Shown piece after piece: positions 57,719 through 64,000 of a DNA stretch of 64,000 bases. Every line of letters starts with the position of its first letter. Position 1 is the first letter of the stretch. A program made the translations under genes and the position numbers. Origin of the DNA: Gammaproteobacteria bacterium (lineage in GTDB: Bacteria; Pseudomonadota; Gammaproteobacteria; Methylococcales; Methylomonadaceae); NCBI GenBank assembly GCA_018830325.1, contig JAHJSQ010000040.1:1-64000 (forward strand), written 5' to 3'. Below the pieces are notes generated by a model. The model searched no databases, was not told the DNA's origin, and saw nothing but the letters and a program-made list of their open reading frames with translations.

Positions 57719-57973
57719 ATGTTGACTAAAGGGGTGCAATCTTTGTTGCTTGGAATAGTCCGTTTTTACCGGCTTGTCATTTCTCCTCTTTTGCCGCCTT
57801 CGTGCCGGTATCAGCCTACCTGTTCCGAATATGCGATAGAAGCGATCACTCGACATGGTCCATTTAAAGGCTTGTGGCTGACGTTAAAAAGACTTGGTCG
57901 ATGTCATCCGTGGGGCAGTCACGGCTATGACCCGGTTCCGCCCAAAGAGCCGGACACGACTAATAAGTCCTGA
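57719..57973 (+). CDS. yidD: Membrane protein insertion efficiency factor YidD
   Basis: The 84-residue protein has the family core: [27 protein letters not shown] with two Cys, then [30 protein letters not shown] short amphipathic helix at its start binds the membrane. The start at 57719 has GGAGA upstream; the frame extends five codons further. It normally lies between rnpA and yidC. Here both are absent and the gene is surrounded by repeats, so it is relocated. Confidence 0.9.
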   Translation: MLTKGVQSLLLGIVRFYRLVISPLLPPSCRYQPTCSEYAIEAITRHGPFKGLWLTLKRLGRCHPWGSHGYDPVPPKEPDTTNKS

Positions 57974-58381
57974 ATATGCGCTATTTCCGGCGAATCGTTA
58001 ATCAAACACTCTTCCATGGGTTTTGGCGGCAGACCCTGCTGTGCCGGTATCCTCGTCAAATCACAGCTCGAATTTCTTAAAAACTAGAAGTTTTTTCGTT
58101 CAAAAAAGAGTAGCGCCGGAAGCGGGCGCTTAACAATCTGCTAGCATTAATCCTGATTAGCAAGATGCTTCAACTTGCCGAAGCCGAGTGTCCGGGCAAG
58201 GGAAGTCGTAGTCGCAGCCACTCCTTCATGAAGCTCCCTAAAAAAACTCAGGGACTCTGTCAGATTTATTCGTACAAATAAAGTCTGAAAAAGTGGCTTA
58301 AAATTGTTGGCCATTTTTGGCTCAGTTTAATTGGCCATTAAGCAGTATTCTTTCGCAGGCTTTATTACAGGAGAAGCGAGG
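57974..58381. other. Spacer between yidD and the DUF3754 gene
   Basis: It contains the terminator-like hairpin at 58079-58096 (AAAAACT AGA AGTTTTT, then CGTT), similar to 54857-54874. Nothing else is recognised. Confidence 0.55.
58079..58096 (+). terminator. Possible terminator of yidD
   Basis: A 7-bp AT-rich stem with a 3-base loop and a T-run, about 105 bases after the stop. Weak. Confidence 0.4.
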
Positions 58382-59677
58382 ATGTTAGATAAAGAGATGA
58401 GCTTTGATCAAGAGAGTATGCTAGAGCATTTCATTCCGGTGGATATAAATGATTTAATCGCGGGATTATTGACCGAGTTGGATTTGCCGGAGGAAGAAAA
58501 GCGACTGTTCAAACAGTTTTGTAAAATTTTTCTTGCGCTTTATCACGCCCATTTTTTTACAAAATTGCAAAGTCTGAAACACAATTATTTACCGTTCAGT
58601 CCCGATTGCACGACATTGTTGTTGCAAACGCATTCAAACGAAGCATTGCAAGTCATGCAAAACACTTTGATCGAGGAGATCAAGGGTATCATCACCAAGG
58701 CCAACTACAGGCCAATTGGTCAAGAAGAACTGAATCAGGCATTATCTGAAACTTCGCCTTACGGTTTGGATTTATCCATCGATTTCGACGATTTCGATGA
58801 AATACATTTGTACTATCGGGGATGGGCTAGCCGGACCGAGCAAAAACGCTCTTGGCGGACATTTTTTTTAACGCCCGAAACAATCGAAATTCCAATTTAT
58901 CGAAGATTATTTTTGGTGCTAAAACTGAAACCGGCAAAGAAAACAGAGGGAACTACGTCGTTTTTCTCTGATCCCAAAGCCTTTGTGCTCGATAAATGGC
59001 GTCAGCTATTTCAGATGCAAATGTCTCAAGAGGGAGATAATTCGGTTATCTATCTCAAGTTGTTCAAAGACATTCCACGGGCCGATTTGGAAATGTTGTT
59101 TCCGAATACCCGCGTGGAAATGCGACGGCTCGATAAGTTTAAGATAGGAGTTGGCGGTGGGGGAGGTGTCATAGGCGGAATTTTTACTGTCGTGTCGAAA
59201 TTGGCGCGAGCCGCGCATCCTGCTGCGATCCTGTTGGCGGTTGCCAGCTTCATGGGGTTGATGTGGAGGCAAGCCGGAAAAGTGTTGTCAAGCCGTAACC
59301 GCTATCTTTCCGTGCTAGCCAAAAGCCTGTATTTTCATAATCTCGACAACAATTTGGGTGTTTTGTCCAATCTGATCGAAATGGCAGAGGAAGAGGAATG
59401 CAAAGAAGCCATACTCGCTTATGGATTATTATTGCACAAACAGCATCAGGGCTGTTCGGCGCATCAGTTGGATAGGTTGATCGAAGATCATTTGCAGAAG
59501 CTCTATGGCGTCGAAGTCGATTTCGAGATGAGTGATGGCATACGCAAATTGAGCGAAGCGGGCTTGATCGAAGAGACTCCCGATCATTTGATAAAGCCCT
59601 GTTCTCTTAACGATGCACTGCTTCGACTGGACCAGGAATGGGATGGTTTGTTTTCTTTTGAAAATTGTTCTGCATGA
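58382..59677 (+). CDS. DUF3754 (TMEM143-like) membrane protein
   Basis: The ~431-residue protein has an N-terminal soluble domain with a YYRG segment (IHLYYRGWASRTEQKRSW) and a central FKDIPRADLEMLFPNTRVEM motif typical of DUF3754. Two membrane helices around a Gly-rich turn follow (GVGGGGGVIGGIF, AAILLAVASFMGL), then a helical C-terminal domain (about 330-430). ATG 58382 follows AGGAG and is preferred to the upstream in-frame ATG 58331. Function is not established. Confidence 0.83.
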   Translation: MLDKEMSFDQESMLEHFIPVDINDLIAGLLTELDLPEEEKRLFKQFCKIFLALYHAHFFTKLQSLKHNYLPFSPDCTTLLLQTHSNEALQVMQNTLIEEIKGIITKANYRPIGQEELNQALSETSPYGLDLSIDFDDFDEIHLYYRGWASRTEQKRSWRTFFLTPETIEIPIYRRLFLVLKLKPAKKTEGTTSFFSDPKAFVLDKWRQLFQMQMSQEGDNSVIYLKLFKDIPRADLEMLFPNTRVEMRRLDKFKIGVGGGGGVIGGIFTVVSKLARAAHPAAILLAVASFMGLMWRQAGKVLSSRNRYLSVLAKSLYFHNLDNNLGVLSNLIEMAEEEECKEAILAYGLLLHKQHQGCSAHQLDRLIEDHLQKLYGVEVDFEMSDGIRKLSEAGLIEETPDHLIKPCSLNDALLRLDQEWDGLFSFENCSA

Positions 59678-59878
59678 CTTTCTTAACCGATATCGTTTTA
59701 AATTTAACAAAGTAAATCATTGCGCGTAGCGCATATACATAATCTTTACCATTCTAATTTCGGAGCTGGGTGAATGTCGATTTTGCAGGAGCAAAAATCG
59801 ACTGAACACCCCGAAGCCCCATACGCTATACCGAAATTTGATGAGATAGATATACAACGTAACTTGATTGCCTGCGTG

Positions 59879-60268
59879 TTATTTTTTGGTCATGAAAAAA
59901 TAATTCGATCGGCATTTAAGAATCATTTTGTCGTTTTCTTTTTCAATTGCGGTGCAAGTTTCCATTCTAGAGCGGCCCGGCGCGGCTTGTTTAACCAATT
60001 TGCCGTCTTCGACCGAATAGTTCAATACTGCGCGCAGTGTATCGATCCGGGCGTGAACGTCCGATTCTTGAGACTTTCCTTCCATAGTGCCGTCTTCCCT
60101 GAACGACCAAGTAGTATTCAAGCTTCTGGATTTGGTGCCTTCGCGGTCGACCGATTCCTTATCGATTTGCCAGGTGCCGATTAGATCGGCTTGGGTTAAC
60201 TGAACATCGGCATTCACGGAAAAAGCAAAAAATAGGAGCGTAAAAGTTGAAAATTTAGTGAATTGCAT
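59879..60268 (-). CDS. Secreted lipocalin-like protein, paralogue of the 9.8-kb gene
   Basis: 129 residues, exactly as long as the protein at 9814-10203 and similar throughout: signal peptide ending VNA, LIGTWQI near the mature start, YSVEDGKLVKQAAPGR, a C...LKC pair and FFMTKK at the end. The two genes lie 50 kb apart. This copy has no membrane-protein partner beside it. The upstream part of the 59678-59878 spacer has an R2-like remnant (59755-59850). Confidence 0.78.
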   Translation of the reverse strand: MQFTKFSTFTLLFFAFSVNADVQLTQADLIGTWQIDKESVDREGTKSRSLNTTWSFREDGTMEGKSQESDVHARIDTLRAVLNYSVEDGKLVKQAAPGRSRMETCTAIEKENDKMILKCRSNYFFMTKK

Positions 60269-60617
60269 AATAAAACCTTTTAATTGTTTTTAGGAGTCGA
60301 GGATTGTAGCACAGAAAAGCCTTTCGTTAAGTATGGTATTTAATAATAACATAGTATTTTCATAGGTTTATACTTGCTTTGCTACTCCCTTCATGATCAA
60401 AAATGGTTATACCCATCGTAGATCAAAATTCGGCACCGGGTCGTCCTGTCGGGCGAGTGACCATACCCTCAGCAACCCTCGCACTTTCATTTGCCGGGGC
60501 GATACCAAGCCTACACGACCGTTATGGGGAAATGCTTTTTCTAGGATAATGAGCAAAGGGTTCAAGGTGATCCGGTGGATGCCGCAAGTTAGTGTCACTT
60601 GAGATAGTTGTTCGTGA
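60269..60617. other. Spacer before the sucrose operon with an R2 end
   Basis: The R2 left end appears at 60408-60440 (TATACCCATCGTAGATC..AAATTCGGC) without its right end. The sucrose-operon promoter should be here but I cannot place it with confidence. Confidence 0.5.
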
Positions 60618-62780
60618 ATGAGAGAATACAATTTATCTCCAGCTGAAATGAGTTCGATCATGACGAGCAAGAAGGTTTCGCATTATATTCTTTTGATCAG
60701 TGTTCACGGCCTGATACGCGGACGAGATTTAGAACTGGGACGCGATGCCGATACCGGAGGTCAGACCAAGTATGTCGTGGATTTAGCGAGGGCTTTAGCG
60801 TGCCAACCTTCGGTAGGTCGGGTTGATTTAGCAACGCGATTGGTCGACGATCCCGAGGTTGGTGCAGATTACCGCGAAGCGCTTGAGCCGCTGGATAAAA
60901 ACGCGCAAATCGTCCGGATTCCGGCCGGCCCCGAAGGCTATATCAAGAAAGAGGAGCTTTGGGATTATCTCGATATTTTCGCCGACAATTTGTTGGAGTG
61001 GTTACGGCAGCAGCCGCGCATGCCGGATGTGATTCATAGTCATTATGCCGACGCCGGCTATGTGGGCGTGCGGTTGTCGCTTTTGACCGGTATCCCATTG
61101 GTGCATACCGGGCATTCACTGGGCAGAGACAAGCTCGGTCGTTTACTTGCTATGGGCTTACCGAATGATTTGATCGAGCAGCGTTATCATATTTCCAAAA
61201 GAATCAGCTCCGAAGAGGATGTGCTGGCCAATGCCGAATTGGTCGTGACAAGTACCCGCAACGAGATTGCCGAACAATACGAGCTCTACGACTATTATCA
61301 GCCGGAACGCATGGTCGTGATTCCGCCGGGAACCGATCTGGAGCAGTTTCATCCTCCTGAAAACAAGGTAAAAATAGCCTTTGGCAAATCGCTGGAGCCT
61401 TTTTTGAATAATCCTAAAAAACCGATGATTCTGGCTTTGTCGCGTCCTGACGAACGCAAGAACATAGTTTCGTTAGTTCATGCTTACGGCGAGTCTCTCG
61501 AATTACAGAAATTAGCGAATTTAGTGATCGTAGCCGGCAATCGCGACGATATCCGGGAAATGGACGAAGGCGCGCAAGCGGTGTTGACCGAAATTCTATT
61601 ATTGGTCGATTACTATGATTTATACGGCCATATTGCGATCCCTAAGCACCACAAACAGGAGGATGTTCCGGATATTTATCGCTTGGCCGCGCAATCGAAA
61701 GGCGTGTTCGTCAATCCGGCATTGACCGAGCCGTTCGGTTTAACTTTACTCGAGGCGGCCGCATGCGGATTGCCGCTGGTTGCGACCGAAAACGGCGGCC
61801 CGGTCGATATTATCGGTGCTTGCCATAACGGTATTCTCGTCGATCCGCTAGATAGCAGTGCGATAGCGAATGCGTTGCTGGAAATTTTAAGCAGCCCGAA
61901 AAAATGGGAAAAATTTTCCGAAAAAGGCCTTAAAAATGTTCGGAAACGCTATTCCTGGAATACGCATGCACAAAAGTATCTTGAGACGATACAGCCATTA
62001 TTGGAGCATCATCCGGAGTTCCCGAAAGTGGCGCGCGTGCGAGGCGATTTGAGCTATCGCGATCGAGCCGTTTTTTCCGATATCGATCAAAGTTTATTGG
62101 GCAGCGCCGAGGGTTTGAAAGCGTTTGCCGCTTATTTGGCCGAGAATCGAAAAAAAGTTTTTTTCGGTGTCGCGACCGGCCGCAGACTCGATTCGGCGAT
62201 GACTATTTTAAAGAGAAACGGCCTGCCGGTACCGGATGTATTAATCACCAGCTTGGGAACCGAAATTGTCTATTCGCCGCAAATGACGCCGGACAGCGCT
62301 TGGGCAAGACATATCGATTATCACTGGAATAGCAAGGCCATACGCCGCATTATCGGGGAATTGCCCGGTTTGACTTTACAGCCCAAAAGCGAGCAAAGCC
62401 GATTCAAGATTTCCTATCATTACGATGCCGAGCAGGCACCGACGGTAGAAGAAATTCAGACATTGTTGCGTCAGGAGGAGCAGGCGGTCAATGTGTATAT
62501 ATCCTTCGGGCAATTTTTCGACATCGTTCCGGTGCGTGCATCGAAAGGTTTGGCCTTGCGTTATTTCGCCCAGCAGTGGAATCTGCCGTTGGAGCGTATT
62601 CTAGTCGCCGGCGGTTCCGGCGCCGATGAAGACATGATGCAGGGTAATACCTTAGCGGTTGTCGTCGCTAATCGGCATCGCGAGGAATTGTCGGGTTTAC
62701 GCGAGCCCGAGAGGATTTATTTTGCGGCGCAACCCTTTGCGCTCGGTATCATCGAGGCAATAGAACATTATGATTTTTAA
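60618..62780 (+). CDS. sps: Sucrose-phosphate synthase with C-terminal HAD domain
   Basis: It makes sucrose 6-phosphate from UDP-glucose and fructose 6-phosphate, the first step to the osmolyte sucrose. The N-terminal ~470 residues are a GT4 glycosyltransferase (DADTGGQTKYVVDLARAL, VIHSHYADAGYVG, TGHSLGRDK, NPALTEPFGLTLLEAAACGLPLVATENGGP). The C-terminal ~240 residues are HAD-like with DIDQSLLG. Its motif IV reads GGSGADEDMM, lacking the first Asp of the usual GDSGND, so this domain is probably not a phosphatase. Start codons at 60648 and 60660 are alternatives. Confidence 0.93.
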   Translation: MREYNLSPAEMSSIMTSKKVSHYILLISVHGLIRGRDLELGRDADTGGQTKYVVDLARALACQPSVGRVDLATRLVDDPEVGADYREALEPLDKNAQIVRIPAGPEGYIKKEELWDYLDIFADNLLEWLRQQPRMPDVIHSHYADAGYVGVRLSLLTGIPLVHTGHSLGRDKLGRLLAMGLPNDLIEQRYHISKRISSEEDVLANAELVVTSTRNEIAEQYELYDYYQPERMVVIPPGTDLEQFHPPENKVKIAFGKSLEPFLNNPKKPMILALSRPDERKNIVSLVHAYGESLELQKLANLVIVAGNRDDIREMDEGAQAVLTEILLLVDYYDLYGHIAIPKHHKQEDVPDIYRLAAQSKGVFVNPALTEPFGLTLLEAAACGLPLVATENGGPVDIIGACHNGILVDPLDSSAIANALLEILSSPKKWEKFSEKGLKNVRKRYSWNTHAQKYLETIQPLLEHHPEFPKVARVRGDLSYRDRAVFSDIDQSLLGSAEGLKAFAAYLAENRKKVFFGVATGRRLDSAMTILKRNGLPVPDVLITSLGTEIVYSPQMTPDSAWARHIDYHWNSKAIRRIIGELPGLTLQPKSEQSRFKISYHYDAEQAPTVEEIQTLLRQEEQAVNVYISFGQFFDIVPVRASKGLALRYFAQQWNLPLERILVAGGSGADEDMMQGNTLAVVVANRHREELSGLREPERIYFAAQPFALGIIEAIEHYDF

Positions 62781-62798
62781 GCGACTGAGAGCAGAATT

Positions 62799-63647
62799 AT
62801 GACCGATCGGCTTTTGCTTTGTACCGACCTTGATCGAACCTTATTGCCGAACGGCAATGTGCCGGAATCGGCGATGGCGAGGGTTTATTTCAAGGCCTTG
62901 GCGCGGCATTCCGGGTCCACGCTGGCATATGTGACCGGTAGGCATCAGGCCTTAGTCCAGCAAGCGATAGCCGAATACGATTTGCCGTTGCCGGATTACG
63001 TGATCGGCGATGTAGGAACGACGATTTATCAAGTCGTCGATCATGAATGGCAAGAGTGGTCGCAATGGAGTCATGAAATCGAACCGGATTGGGCCGGACG
63101 CGAACATGCCGAGATGCATCGTTTGTTCAGCGAATTGTCCGAATTAACGCTACAGGAAGGCGCGAAGCAAAATCGTTTCAAGCTCAGTTATTATGTATCG
63201 GCAGCAATCGATCCGAAGCCTTTGTTGACTGAAATGAGAAAACGCTTGGCGTCGCACTCGATTCGGGCAGAGCTCATTTACAGTGTCGACGAAACCACAC
63301 ATACTGGGTTGCTGGATGTTTTACCGGCTTGCGCGACTAAGTTTCATGCAGTCGAGTTTTTAATGAAGCAGCTCGGCTTTTGTTTGGATGACACGGTTTT
63401 CGCCGGCGATAGCGGTAACGATCTGCCGGTGTTGACCAGCCCGATTAACTCGGTATTGGTCGCCAATGCGACCGACGAGATACGCAAGCAGGCGCTGCAG
63501 TTGGCTCGGGAGCAATCGACCGAGCAGTCCTTGTATTTGGCTGAAGGCGGTTTTCTCGGAATGAATGGCAATTACAGTGCCGGTATTTTAGAAGGCGTTG
63601 TGCATTATTTACCCGAAATCAAACACTGGATTATTGGCGATGAATAA
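62799..63647 (+). CDS. spp: Sucrose-phosphate phosphatase
   Basis: The 282-residue HAD-family enzyme removes phosphate to give free sucrose. It has motif I CTDLDRTLLP, motif III around the FKLSYYV/Lys region and motif IV AGDSGNDLPVL intact. It follows sps by 18 bases with AGAGCAG before the ATG and overlaps the next gene by 8 bases. With sps this is the canonical pathway. Confidence 0.93.
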   Translation: MTDRLLLCTDLDRTLLPNGNVPESAMARVYFKALARHSGSTLAYVTGRHQALVQQAIAEYDLPLPDYVIGDVGTTIYQVVDHEWQEWSQWSHEIEPDWAGREHAEMHRLFSELSELTLQEGAKQNRFKLSYYVSAAIDPKPLLTEMRKRLASHSIRAELIYSVDETTHTGLLDVLPACATKFHAVEFLMKQLGFCLDDTVFAGDSGNDLPVLTSPINSVLVANATDEIRKQALQLAREQSTEQSLYLAEGGFLGMNGNYSAGILEGVVHYLPEIKHWIIGDE

Positions 63648-64000
63648 AAATCCGATCACTATTTTCGGCGAGGTTTTGTTCGATCATTTTCCCGATGGCA
63701 GCCGGGTACTCGGCGGCGCGCCGTTCAATGTCGCCTGGCATTTGCAGGCCTTCCGGCAAGAACCGCATTTTATCAGTCGAGTCGGTCAGGATGCGACCGG
63801 AGACTCGGTCATTGCCGCGATGCATAAGTGGGGCATGGATATGTCGGGTTTGCAAAGGGATAGCCGGCATCCTACCGGTGTTGTCGATATCGTCATCGAG
63901 CAGGGCGAGCCCGCCTATACGATCGTGCCGGAACAAGCCTACGATTATATTAATGAAGCCGAGCTTCAAGATACGGAGCGTCCCGGTTTGCTTTATCACG
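63640..64000 (+). CDS. fruK: Fructokinase (PfkB family), truncated by window end
   Basis: The first 120 residues are seen. FGEVLFDHFPDG, LGGAPFNVAWHLQAF and SRVGQDATGDSV are the beginning of a ribokinase/PfkB fold with the sugar-binding GGAPFNVA motif. In the sps-spp-fruK-ams clusters of halotolerant methanotrophs this position is held by fructokinase, which phosphorylates fructose when sucrose is recycled. It starts 8 bases before the spp stop, and the 3' end lies outside. Confidence 0.9.
   Translation, partial: MNKNPITIFGEVLFDHFPDGSRVLGGAPFNVAWHLQAFRQEPHFISRVGQDATGDSVIAAMHKWGMDMSGLQRDSRHPTGVVDIVIEQGEPAYTIVPEQAYDYINEAELQDTERPGLLYH

Overview
The window reads as chromosomal DNA of a gammaproteobacterial (type I) methanotroph. 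It opens with a complete pmoCAB operon for particulate methane monooxygenase. It ends inside a sucrose-synthesis operon (sps-spp-fructokinase, truncated by the window edge). That pairing, together with a sodium-type oxaloacetate decarboxylase and a Na+/Ca2+ exchanger, fits a salt-tolerant Methylotuvimicrobium/Methylomicrobium-like organism. The genus is an inference from gene content; no 16S rRNA or tRNA gene was seen.

Layout. 1-3.6 kb: pmoC-pmoA-pmoB with an extended -10 promoter, strong ribosome binding sites and a perfect GNRA-loop terminator. 3.6-7.4 kb: a gene-poor, repeat-rich stretch with one 38-aa lipoprotein gene. 7.4-23 kb: an HTTM/DCC membrane protein, small membrane and secreted proteins, metH, yqhA, a glutaredoxin-like protein, cupin, DUF2058, Na+/Ca2+ exchanger, alanine dehydrogenase, and an uncharacterised three-gene cluster (small membrane protein, flotillin-like coiled-coil protein, membrane coiled-coil protein). 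23-31 kb: an LDH/MDH-family dehydrogenase, a polysaccharide flippase, an ABC transporter of the nitrate/sulfonate type with a small repeated-motif secreted protein, and moaA. 31-42 kb: rhlE, oadA/oadB, a porin, a lipoprotein and a TonB-dependent receptor. 42-48.6 kb: an operon of beta-carbonic anhydrase, SDR, DUF1326 and DUF2182, then a DUF938 methyltransferase, a sigma-54 activator with a cysteine-containing sensor, and ispB. 48.8-52 kb: rplU-rpmA-obgE-proB and rpsT. 52-54.5 kb: a genomic scar where murJ is cut to its first ~77 codons, followed by a MITE-like repeat, an rhs fragment and a broken insertion sequence. 55-64 kb: an ABC-F protein (YbiT type), an orphan yidD, a DUF3754 protein, a paralogue of the secreted protein at 9.8 kb, and the sucrose operon.

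The most distinctive feature is the intergenic DNA. It is built from modular repeats: a 297-bp element with imperfect inverted ends (R1), a ~210-250-bp element with ~27-bp inverted ends (R2), and a 65-72-bp hairpin element nested in R2 with filled and empty sites and a 4-bp duplication. There are also recurrent palindromes, some sharing a GCTSSAGC core. One R1 copy sits at the murJ break and another separates oadA from oadB.

How the genes fit together: methane oxidation (pmoCAB) supplies carbon; alanine dehydrogenase, methionine synthase, MoaA and carbonic anhydrase serve general assimilation and cofactors; the sucrose operon makes the compatible solute. The TonB receptor and porin handle uptake across the outer membrane. 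All assignments come from reading the sequence; no database search was run.
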